Below, one piece after another: positions 54,246 to 62,083 of a DNA stretch of 64,000 nt. The notes beneath the pieces were generated by a model. That model saw only the letters and a list, made by a program, of their open reading frames with translations. It made no database searches and was not told the DNA's origin. The DNA lies in contig CAYXGY010000002.1 of assembly GCA_964464895.1 (NCBI GenBank), positions 1-64,000 of the forward strand, read 5' to 3'. Both the position numbers and the translations under genes were made by a program. Positions within the stretch are counted from its first letter, which is position 1. Each line of letters opens with the position of its first letter. This DNA comes from Helicobacter_D sp964464895. GTDB taxonomy: Bacteria > Campylobacterota > Campylobacteria > Campylobacterales > Helicobacteraceae.

Positions 54246-54283
54246 ATCCGCTAAGTTTTTTAGGATTATTGGGTTCTTTCAAT

Positions 54284-55132
54284 TTATTGCGGGGTTGATT
54301 GGAATAAGTCAGGCTGCATTTCCTTAGTCTTTTTAAGTCTGTCTTTGTGCATACCCCTCGCCTTTTTTTGTGAAAATGTCTCTGCCACTTGGTGCAAAGC
54401 TTTTTCTGATTCTATGATTTTTTGCTCATCGCGATAGTTTTGTAGCCTAATCTTCGCACTTTGTATGTAATTTTCTGAAATGTCAATCCCTATAAAATCA
54501 CACCCTAATGATTTGGCGGCAACGAGACTTGTTCCACTCCCACAATAAGGGTCAATGACGATTCCACCCTTATCGCCTAGTATGGAATAAATACAACGCG
54601 CAGGCAAAGCAAGTGGAAAGGGTGCAGGGTGTGTATTGGAGTTTTCTGGACGAATCCTCCAAATAGAGCTTAAAAGTGCGTGTTTGGATTCCAATTCTTG
54701 CCCTATGAAATCTTTTTTATTACGCGGCTTATGTAGCCAAAAGACCCTTTCCTCTACTTGCCAAAACCTCCAGCCACGAATATTTGCAGCAATGCCTCTA
54801 TCCCAAATGATTTCTTGACGCATATGCCACTTACTTTTGGCTATCCAAAAGATTGGGTGTAGCATTACACCACATTCCCAACGAATTTTATGATTATAGA
54901 AAAATGAGCCTCCCGGTTTGATAATCCTGTATAGTTCATTCAAGACGTCGATTTGTTCTTCTTGATAGGTGGTTTCATCTTTTTTGTCGCTGATAGTATC
55001 GTATTTGACATTTTTGACCAGCCAACCTTTTTTGTTTTCTTGTTTGTTATAAGGCGGAGAAGTGATACCCATATCGACAGAATCCGATTCTAACTTTTTG
55101 AGCTCACATAAAACATCCCCACAAATCAACAT
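54284..55132 (-). CDS. Type II DNA methyltransferase, SPPY type (probably N4-cytosine)
   Basis: The 282-residue enzyme has motif IV TSPPYNKQ near residue 30 and AdoMet motif I DPYCGSGTSLVAAKSLGCDFIGID near residue 193, the beta-class order; Ser-Pro-Pro-Tyr is typical of N4-cytosine methyltransferases. The C-terminal tail is basic. No full restriction gene is adjacent; a 66-codon ORF 24 bp upstream ends abruptly and may be what is left of one. It is thus probably an orphan methyltransferase with effects on gene expression or defence memory. Site unknown. Confidence 0.85.
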   Translation of the reverse strand: MLICGDVLCELKKLESDSVDMGITSPPYNKQENKKGWLVKNVKYDTISDKKDETTYQEEQIDVLNELYRIIKPGGSFFYNHKIRWECGVMLHPIFWIAKSKWHMRQEIIWDRGIAANIRGWRFWQVEERVFWLHKPRNKKDFIGQELESKHALLSSIWRIRPENSNTHPAPFPLALPARCIYSILGDKGGIVIDPYCGSGTSLVAAKSLGCDFIGIDISENYIQSAKIRLQNYRDEQKIIESEKALHQVAETFSQKKARGMHKDRLKKTKEMQPDLFQSTPQ

Positions 55133-55156
55133 TATTTTGCCCTCTTAACCAAAAAA

Positions 55157-55357
55157 TTAAAAAGACTTTTGTCTATATATTGTTGATTGGAATGTAAAAT
55201 ATTGAGTAGAACTATTTTTGTCGTTGATATACATTGTTAAAATATCAGAAAACATAGCAATTAAGCTATCTTTAGATAATGAAAGGAGTTTGGCATTAAA
55301 ATTAATATGAGAATCTGTTGCGTAGAGTTTAATTAACTCTGCAAGTTGTGCATTCAT
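55157..55357 (-). pseudogene. Truncated ORF upstream of the methyltransferase, possible restriction-gene remnant
   Basis: An ATG at 55357 with GAGGAA five bases upstream opens a 66-codon frame starting MNAQLAELIKLYATDSHINF and ending soon after MYINDKNSST, where the pattern stops fitting a folded domain. Good start signals and an abrupt end just before a methyltransferase gene suggest the 5' piece of a larger gene, most simply the cognate endonuclease, whose 3' part has been lost. This is inference; it could also be a small real gene. Confidence 0.45.
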
Positions 55358-55512
55358 TTTTTCCTCGCTATGTGGCTCTTCTTGGTTGTGAAATTGATAA
55401 AGTGGCGAAATTATAACAAAAAAATCTAAAAGGGCTATTGGTTGAAAGGTTGTAATGATTTCTGCAATGTGTGGAATCATAGAGGCTTAATCTTTGGGCT
55501 TAAATTCCAAAT

Positions 55513-56292
55513 TCAATTCTCACATAAAAACACACCAGAATCCTTTTTGAAAGCCTCTAATACGACTTGGGTTACCTTTTGTGTCTCCATTATGCCAATT
55601 TCTCCACCACCAAATTGAATGACTTTTAAGATTCCTAAATCTAATAAAAAATGTGCGATTTTTTTGTAATCTAGCTCACTTCTCCTATCCAGATAGCGTA
55701 CTCTATAAAGGACGCTTTTGTGCATTTTTTCACCTTTTTCGTTAATGAGGATTCCATTGAATCGTTTATCAAATCGGTAGGGAACATTCGCAAGAGATTC
55801 CAAGAAGTGCATAAAGGTATATCCGACATACTTATTGCCAAGCATTATGATTTTTCCATTATGCTTTAAGAGCGTGTCAAATGCGCAGTTTTGTCCTAAA
55901 ACTTCCTCATAATCTTGCCTTAATTCTTGCTCTAAAGAGCCCAAAGTCGCAAAAGAAAAAATAGGGCAGTGCGTGCGACTTCCTCCAAGTTGCAACAAAG
56001 ATTCTCCAAGATTGCCCACTAAAGAGCGCGAATGCAAGACATCAAAAACTTCATTCCGACAAAAGCTATAAGTAAAAGTCGGAATCAGTACATTGCCCTT
56101 TTCTCCGCAAGATTCTATCAAGGCTTGGCAAAGTGCTTGATTAAAAGTAGCTTTTGGAAGCAATGGAATCCCGAATCTAAAGGATTCTGTATGCACTAGA
56201 AGTTTATCTCCTTGCCTAATTCCAAGCGCGATGAGCGCAAGTTTCAAATCCTCTGTGGTGTAAATTTTGTTTTTAAATTTTAGCAAATCCAT
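55513..56292 (-). CDS. AAC(3)-family N-acyltransferase-like protein (copy B)
   Basis: The 259-residue protein has the antibiotic N-acetyltransferase fold pattern: QGDKLLVHTESFRFG (His-Ser/Thr loop), VLIPTFTYSF, then the catalytic-region HCPIFSFATLG. In Campylobacter such genes sit in flagellin-glycosylation and capsule loci and are thought to acylate amino-sugars rather than antibiotics. It is the last gene of the carrier-protein operon and overlaps the acyl carrier gene by one base. Acyl donor is plausibly one of the neighbouring carrier proteins. Confidence 0.82.
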   Translation of the reverse strand: MDLLKFKNKIYTTEDLKLALIALGIRQGDKLLVHTESFRFGIPLLPKATFNQALCQALIESCGEKGNVLIPTFTYSFCRNEVFDVLHSRSLVGNLGESLLQLGGSRTHCPIFSFATLGSLEQELRQDYEEVLGQNCAFDTLLKHNGKIIMLGNKYVGYTFMHFLESLANVPYRFDKRFNGILINEKGEKMHKSVLYRVRYLDRRSELDYKKIAHFLLDLGILKVIQFGGGEIGIMETQKVTQVVLEAFKKDSGVFLCEN

Positions 56293-56519
56293 TAGCTTTG
56301 AATGCCTTTCTTGCGCAAAAGATTTCGTATAGATTCTAGGTTGGCGTAATCCTCTAGGTCAATTGCTTCATCAAAAATTGATATATGATAAGATTCCTCC
56401 AAAGCCCCAATTAATTGCATTAAAGCAAAGGAATCTAAAAATCCATCACCGATGAAATCTTGGCTGTTGAAGTCAATTTCGCTTACGATTTCTTGCAAGA
56501 TTCTTTCTAGTTTATCCAT
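56292..56519 (-). CDS. Stand-alone acyl carrier protein (copy 2)
   Basis: The 75-residue acidic four-helix protein has FIGDGFLDSFALMQLIGALEE, with the Ser of the DSF motif in the position for the 4'-phosphopantetheine arm. It is not the fatty-acid ACP context; it lies between a formyltransferase gene (8-bp overlap) and an AAC(3) gene (1-bp overlap), so it probably carries a dedicated acyl or aminoacyl group for sugar modification. Confidence 0.85.
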   Translation of the reverse strand: MDKLERILQEIVSEIDFNSQDFIGDGFLDSFALMQLIGALEESYHISIFDEAIDLEDYANLESIRNLLRKKGIQS

Positions 56520-57333
56520 TGTTCTCTCCTAAAGTTAAGTCAAATCCTATTGCATTGTTTGGATTGGGGATATAGTGCAAAATCTCAAATTCTTTCCCTT
56601 GCAAAATAATCTTTGGATTAGGCAAAATACGACTTTTGCCACAATCCATACAGCGCAAAAAGGCACTTTTTTGCTCCCAATCCCAACTCAAATCCAAGTA
56701 TCCCTTGTTGGGCAAATCGTTTGCCTTGTGGAGATTGGAATCACAACTTAAATCTTGTGTTTTTGTGTCAAGATTCCAGCACAAAAGAGAATCGTAAATC
56801 TCCATTAATGCAGAAAAGCCTAGCTCTAATTGTTGCTGCGTGAGTGAAAGATAAGTATGGGTGGAATCTAGCGGTATGGATTGTTGGACAATGATTTCCC
56901 CGCAATCAATTTTATCATTCACACAATGCCAAGTAATGCCGCTTAAGGAGTCTTGCATAAAGATGCTCCACATTTGCGCATTCAATCCACGATGAAGTGG
57001 AAGCAAGGAATTATGATAATTGATGATTTTTAGATTTGGTTTTCGCAAAATTTCAACAGGAAAGAGATAATAATTGTGCGCACTAATTACCAATGTGGGT
57101 TTTTCTAATGTTTGGAGATATGCACTTAAAGCGGCTTTATCTTGAAAATTTGCATAAGGGATTTTTGCGCGTCTGCACCAAGAGCCGAAGAGGGAAAAGG
57201 GAGATTCCAAATAAGAGGCGCAAAGCAGTTTTGGGCTAGATGTGCCCAAAAGCCCATAGAAGTCTTTTACAATCTTGAGGGCTAGAGTGCCTGTGCCTAA
57301 AATTAAGATTTGTTCAAAAACAGCTTGCCTCAC
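56512..57333 (-). CDS. Formyltransferase-family protein (sugar N-formyltransferase-like)
   Basis: The 273-residue protein has the formyl-transferase catalytic core: NYHNSLLPLHRGLNAQ (Asn, His and the SLLP loop) and GITWHCVNDKIDCGEI with the catalytic Asp. The N-terminus ILILGTGTLALKIV is the nucleotide-binding strand. Such enzymes use N10-formyl-tetrahydrofolate to formylate amino-sugars. The start is GTG at 57333 with AAGGGG seven bases upstream; an in-frame TAA lies just above. It overlaps the downstream carrier gene by 8 bp. Alternatively it may formylate a carrier-bound amino acid. Confidence 0.82.
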   Translation of the reverse strand: MRQAVFEQILILGTGTLALKIVKDFYGLLGTSSPKLLCASYLESPFSLFGSWCRRAKIPYANFQDKAALSAYLQTLEKPTLVISAHNYYLFPVEILRKPNLKIINYHNSLLPLHRGLNAQMWSIFMQDSLSGITWHCVNDKIDCGEIIVQQSIPLDSTHTYLSLTQQQLELGFSALMEIYDSLLCWNLDTKTQDLSCDSNLHKANDLPNKGYLDLSWDWEQKSAFLRCMDCGKSRILPNPKIILQGKEFEILHYIPNPNNAIGFDLTLGENNG

Positions 57334-57364
57334 GCAGCAACCCCTTGAGGGTTACAGAGGTAGC

Positions 57365-58207
57365 CTACACTACTTCTCGCCCCCCCCCCCCATTAATAGA
57401 TTCTACTTTGATTTCTGCATTATTGATAAACTGATAATATGCTTTGGGTGCGGTTTCTAGTAAGATAAAGGGTTCTTGCTTTAGGCGGTTTTGGACAAAG
57501 TTAAAAAATTCCTTTGTTCTAAAGGTATAGATTCCACTTCCTCCAAGTGGAGAGAATCGTAAGATATTCGCTTCCAAAAGTTCTTGTTGAATCTTAGAAT
57601 AATTGACTTTTGATGGCTCACTTCGCGGCAAACAAAAATGATAAAATTCCCCTTGAATCTTTTCTCCCTCAAAGTTAATCATTTCTCCCCTAAAGGGCTT
57701 AAAGAATCGGTATTTTACCGCGCACATTGCTTCAATATAAATCATAAAGGTGCAAGCACGAAGGTCAATACCAATCAAAAGCATTAAGGCGTCCCTTAAA
57801 AAAAGACGATGATAAACGCTACTTGTTAAAAACGGATTCCATTCCGCTTCTTTGGGGCTTAAAATTTCCTCCGCGTCTTTGCCAAATCCGACAAAGCTAA
57901 ACATTGGGTGAGCACTCCTAAGTTTAGCAATTTTCCTAAACTCTTCACTGAGGATTCCAATTTGGCTTTTTTGGATTCTTAAATCTTCAGAGCGACTTTT
58001 TGGAAAGTCATAGTTAAAAGTAGGGAAGATAAGGGTGCGCCCTTGCCCAAGCAAGAAATCACGCCAAAAATATGGAATCCTAGCAAATTCTTCCCCCTCC
58101 AATTTCCCTAGATTTTGCAAGGCACTATGGATTAGAATCGTGTCCTTTTCCTTTAAATTAAGGTTTTGTAGGGATTCTTGCGCTTGCGCTTTGGTATAGC
58201 TTCTCAT
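57365..58207 (-). CDS. AAC(3)-family N-acyltransferase-like protein (copy A), with G12 at its 3' end
   Basis: The 280-residue protein shows KDTILIHSALQNLG, TLIFPTFNYDF and SAHPMFSFVGFG, the same fold pattern as copy B but clearly a different paralogue. It overlaps the upstream YkgJ-type gene by 4 bp. Its last codons are four GGG (a run of 12 G on the coding strand) followed by REVV and stop. One G fewer would give a tail EK-stop; one G more gives a 16-residue tail whose TGA overlaps the GTG of the formyltransferase gene. The catalytic domain is upstream of the tract, so slippage should change the tail or coupling, not remove the enzyme. Confidence 0.82.
   Translation of the reverse strand: MRSYTKAQAQESLQNLNLKEKDTILIHSALQNLGKLEGEEFARIPYFWRDFLLGQGRTLIFPTFNYDFPKSRSEDLRIQKSQIGILSEEFRKIAKLRSAHPMFSFVGFGKDAEEILSPKEAEWNPFLTSSVYHRLFLRDALMLLIGIDLRACTFMIYIEAMCAVKYRFFKPFRGEMINFEGEKIQGEFYHFCLPRSEPSKVNYSKIQQELLEANILRFSPLGGSGIYTFRTKEFFNFVQNRLKQEPFILLETAPKAYYQFINNAEIKVESINGGGGREVV
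57380..57391 (-). repeat. Homopolymer G12 (C12 on the plus strand) in the 3' end of an AAC(3)-like gene
   Basis: Twelve consecutive C on the plus strand, G on the coding strand. The length is in the range that slips readily in Helicobacter and Campylobacter. Confidence 0.9.
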
Positions 58208-58920
58208 AGAAAATCCCCAAACTTTGCCGCGATTGCCTCGTATTCTTTAGATATAGAATCCTTAAATGTTTCGTTATTCCACGCCTTGTTGCTTAAAAGA
58301 CACCATTCTAATTTTTTTAGAAACTCTTTTGTTTCTTTTTCGTTTAAAACATCTAAGCACACATTGCCCAAATATTCTTGCAGTGTTTGACAAAGCATTT
58401 CTAAAGCGCGGAAAATAAAAATATAAAGTGGAATCCTTAAGAGTGGTTTGAGATTCTGTGCAAGTTGTGCCCTAAGTGTCGTGTCGTGTTCTCTAACCAG
58501 AGTGCAAGAATGCGCTCCTCTATTACTAAAAAACAAGTCCATTAAAGACGCGGGATAGAATCCTAGAAGTTCTCCTTGATGAGACACGCGAGGCAAATAA
58601 GGATAGATTCTACAAATCAAAGGGCGCATAGAGTGTGGCGCGCACAAGCCGCCACATTCACAATAGAGGAAATAGACTTCAAGTTTTTTGCCATTTTTGA
58701 GTGTGTAGGTTTGGTGTTTTTCTTGACGGATATTTTTTATCCCGCCTTTGCTTTTATAATAGAGATATTCTTCTTTAAGAAGTGGCAAAATCACGCGGTT
58801 TTGATTGAGAATCTTAAACGATTTGCCCAAAAAATTGCCACAACAATACGAATCGCAGGTTTTATAGCAGTCTTTGAAGGCTATAAATTCGGAATTATAG
58901 AGTTTTTCATAATCTAACAT
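58204..58920 (-). CDS. YkgJ-family cysteine-cluster protein
   Basis: The 238-residue protein has the CxxxC-type cluster of YkgJ/DUF proteins: DCYKTCDSYCCG near residue 17, then CECGGLCAPHSMRPLICRIYPYLP near residue 87. These cysteines bind zinc or an Fe-S cluster. The C-terminal half is helical. It overlaps the upstream carrier gene by 14 bp and the downstream AAC(3) gene by 4 bp, so it belongs to the same pathway. A precise reaction cannot be named. Confidence 0.78.
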   Translation of the reverse strand: MLDYEKLYNSEFIAFKDCYKTCDSYCCGNFLGKSFKILNQNRVILPLLKEEYLYYKSKGGIKNIRQEKHQTYTLKNGKKLEVYFLYCECGGLCAPHSMRPLICRIYPYLPRVSHQGELLGFYPASLMDLFFSNRGAHSCTLVREHDTTLRAQLAQNLKPLLRIPLYIFIFRALEMLCQTLQEYLGNVCLDVLNEKETKEFLKKLEWCLLSNKAWNNETFKDSISKEYEAIAAKFGDFL

Positions 58921-59155
58921 TCTGCACCTTTAAAACCTTGTCTATCGTGGTGATTAATCCGTCTAGTGTAGCGAAGTCATCTAAATCAAATGTACTTATT
59001 AAGTCAAGCTCTGCTCCCGTACGTTGCTCTAAGAAATTCAATAATTCCAAAAATCCCATAGAATCTATAATTTCAAAAGTATTGACTTCTTTTAAATCGC
59101 AATGAGACGTGATTCCTTTTTCTTGCAAAAATTCTAAAAGCACTTGTTGTATCAT
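58907..59155 (-). CDS. Stand-alone acyl/peptidyl carrier protein (copy 1), next to the adenylation gene
   Basis: The 82-residue protein starts at the ATG at 59155, which shares a base with the adenylation gene's stop (TAATG). It has the carrier fold with EIIDSMGFLELLNFLEQRTG; the Ser of DSM is the expected phosphopantetheine site, though the motif is DSM rather than DSL. Direct coupling to the adenylation gene suggests it is that enzyme's cognate carrier. Confidence 0.82.
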   Translation of the reverse strand: MIQQVLLEFLQEKGITSHCDLKEVNTFEIIDSMGFLELLNFLEQRTGAELDLISTFDLDDFATLDGLITTIDKVLKVQNVRL

Positions 59156-62074
59156 TATTCTACCTTTATGAGTAATTGGTGTGTGAGAAATTTTTCTATC
59201 CATTCCTGCATTTCTAGCAGATTGATTCCGCAAATCTCGGCAATTTCTAGCAAATCTTTTTTGCCATCACAATACATTAAGAGATTCCGCATATCTTTGA
59301 TTTGGTTGATAGAATCTTTCGTGCTAAGCGTAGGATAGAGCCCGCGCTTGCCTAGCTGTGGTTCGCAAAGAATCGCGTTTTGATAAACCCCATTGATTTC
59401 TAAGGTGCGCAGGATTCTCCATACATATTGCAGGCTATCCGCGAAGCTTTGCTGGCTTACGAGATTGAAATTATCCAAACTCGTATGGTATTCAGGATAA
59501 GAGCCAAATTTCGTGCGCATTAGTGTGCAGAAAGGCAAATCTACATTGGGCGCGCAATATTGACGCTCATCACTGCCCCGCTCTAAATAGCTGTATTCTT
59601 TAAAGCCTTGATAATAATGCGTTAGAATGTGTCTCGCGGCTCTATCGGCTAGATTGTTTCCTGCACGAGAATGCAACACGGAATAGTTTCTATCGTCTCC
59701 AATGCAAGTAAGCACAAACCCAGCGATACAAGTGTTTTTAAGTTCTTGTAAATGGCGGCTAAGGTAATAAATGCTTCCAATCGTCTCGGGCAAAAACAAA
59801 ATGCGGAAAGAGTAGGGATTCTCCCTGCGCCTTAAAATCTCTGCAAGTGCGTAACAAAGTACGATTCCACTTAGCTCGTTATTCACCATTTGCGGGTGGC
59901 AAATGTAGGTGCTAAGGACGATTTCTTTTTCGCTTTTGCCTTTGATGAAAAGTTCCCCATAGCTTAGAGAACCCTCTGTCAAAGTGCTATCAATTTTGAC
60001 TTTAAATTTTTGATGCGATTCTTTAAATTGTTCTTGAATCTTTAAAAACTGCTTGAAACTAAGACAAAATCCAAACCGCTCTTTATAATAGGAGGTGATA
60101 TAGGGAATCGCATCGGGTTGTGCCTCTAAAGTATAGAGATGAGGACGCAATTCTTCAAAGCTAAGTTCGCATTCACTTGGGATAGAATAGCCTACTAAAT
60201 GGAGGTTGTTTTCTTTGAAGTCGCAAATTTTCTCGCCATTTGGGGTAAGGATGTAGGCGTCCTTGACATTCCATTCCTTTGGAATCTCCCAATCAAATGC
60301 GCATTCTCCACTTTGCACTTCCATAATCTTTAAGTCTTTCAAGCCCTCTTGCAAGATTCTTAAAGTCTCTCTGTTGCCATTTCCGCTAAGAGAGCGCGGA
60401 ATCTTAAAGAGCCTTTTGGCAAGTTCAAGCATTGTTTGCCCATAGGCTAAAAAGTCTATTTTGGTATCTTTTGCTTGCGATTCTATCCTCTGCGCTATTT
60501 GTTGTTGAATCGCTTTTCTATCCACCTTTCCATTGGTGTTTAGCGGGAATTCTTCTAGGGTATAAATTCTAGCGGGTAGCATATAAAAGGGAAGTTTGGC
60601 GCGCAAGTTTTCCAAGATTTGCTTAGAGTTTATCTCGCGACCTTCACAGACACCATAAAGTGTGCTCAAGCCCTCTTTCTCTAGCACGATTGCGCGAGAG
60701 CGCACTCCGCTTGCTTTTGTGAGTGCATTATCAATCTCAAGCAATTCTACGCGGAATCCCTGCACTTTGATTTGCTCATCTATGCGCCCTAAGAAGCAAT
60801 AGGCATTAAGGGTGCTGTCAAATACGCCCAAATCACCGGTTTTATACCACCTTATCCCATTTTCTTGAATGAATTTCTCATCTGTTTTTTGTGTGTCATG
60901 GTAATATCCTAATGCGACTTGGTCGCCCCCGAGCCAGATTTCACCCTTTTGCCCTTTGGGCACTTGCGCTTCCCCCTCGTCTCTTAAGTGCAGTTGCAAT
61001 CCCTCATAAGGCAAGCCTAATGGCAGAATTTCATAGGTTGGATTTGGGATTCCATTCTTTGCGATTCCGCCCGCACCTATGAATCTGTATTGTGTGAAGC
61101 TAATCGTAGCTTCTGTGGGTCCATAGAGATTATCAAGTAGCGCATTGGGAGCACATTTTGCAAAGCCAAGTGCGAGGCTAGAGGGTAGGGATTCTCCGCA
61201 AAAGAGTGCGATTTTTAGATTTGGAAGCAAATTGGGCTTGAGGGCTTTAAATTTAGCCAAATACGCAAGGAGTGAGGGCACAGCAAACAAGACGCTAAGG
61301 TTTTTGAGTGCTAGGAATTTGAGCGGATTAAAGAGGTATTTATGCGGAATCACAACCAAAGTCGCGCCGCAAAGAAATGTGCAGAAAATATCGTGCATAC
61401 CTAAATCAAAGGTAATGTCAAAAAATTGCGAGATTCTATCTTGTGGAGTGAAGTGATAGAGTGCTTGGATTCTTTGGCAGTAGTTTAGTAGGTTTTCTCT
61501 GCTGACCAATACCCCCTTAGGAATCCCTGTGCTTCCGCTTGTGAAAAGCAAATAAGCAGGAGTGGAATCCGTTGGAATGGAATCCTCGTTTAGGTTTGAT
61601 TCTGTGGTTTCGCAAGAATTTGGAATCACAAAGAATTGGTGTTTTCGATAAAGATGTTTAAGAACATTCGCTTCATTTTCGCTAAAGCAGAAAATTTGCA
61701 TTGGAGGCAAGGAATCGCCAAGTTGCTTAAAGGATTCTACGCAGGCAGGACATAGAATCATTGGTGCGTTTGCAACGCGCTCTATAATGTTTTGCAAACG
61801 TTCTTTTGGGAATTTAGGATTGAGTGGAATTGCGGTGATGTTTGCCAATACACAAGCAATCAGGCTTGTATAAACTTCTAGCTCGCGATAACCAAAGAGG
61901 AGCAGATGAGACTTATTTTGCCCCCCCCCCCCCATTTTTAGAGGCTAAAAAGCCAGCAATTCTTTGGCTTTGTGTTTGGAGCTGCGCATAAGTGTAAGAA
62001 GTGTTTTCTATCTCTATGGCGGTGTTGTTTGCATAAGATTCAAAGGCATTTTGCAAGGCTATTTTTAATCGCAT
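59155..62074 (-). CDS. Phase-variable NRPS-like adenylation domain fused to DUF4910 metallopeptidase-like domain (currently out of frame, OFF)
   Basis: The true start is ATG 62074, six bases after AAGGA: codons 1-47 (MRLKIALQNAFESYANNTAI...) give the missing N-terminus of an adenylation domain, and then a run of 13 G shifts the frame so translation stops after about 53 residues. With 12 G the frame runs through to a 972-residue protein. Visible adenylation motifs: LLFTSGSTGIPKG, NLYGPTEA, WYKTGDL, GRIDEQIKVQGFRVE and NTNGKVDRKAI with the catalytic Lys. From about residue 530 a DUF4910/DUF2172 domain follows: YICHPQMVNNELSG, LPETIGS, SDERQYC and EYHTSLD offer metal ligands; a winged-helix-like tail ends it. 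It lacks a fused carrier or condensation domain. An internal ATG at 61935 could start a truncated product but has no ribosome binding site. Confidence 0.85.
61921..61933 (-). repeat. Homopolymer G13 (C13 on the plus strand): ON/OFF switch of the adenylation gene
   Basis: Thirteen consecutive C on the plus strand, directly after codon 47 of the adenylation gene on the minus strand. At 13 the frame is broken; 12 or 15 would be ON. Confidence 0.92.
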
Positions 62075-62083
62075 TCATTTTCC

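Noticed and set aside
57331..57391. Phase-variable fusion of the AAC(3) and formyltransferase proteins through the G12 tract
   Set aside because: I translated the 11-, 12- and 13-G versions: all three frames meet a stop before or at the formyltransferase start, so no fusion protein arises.
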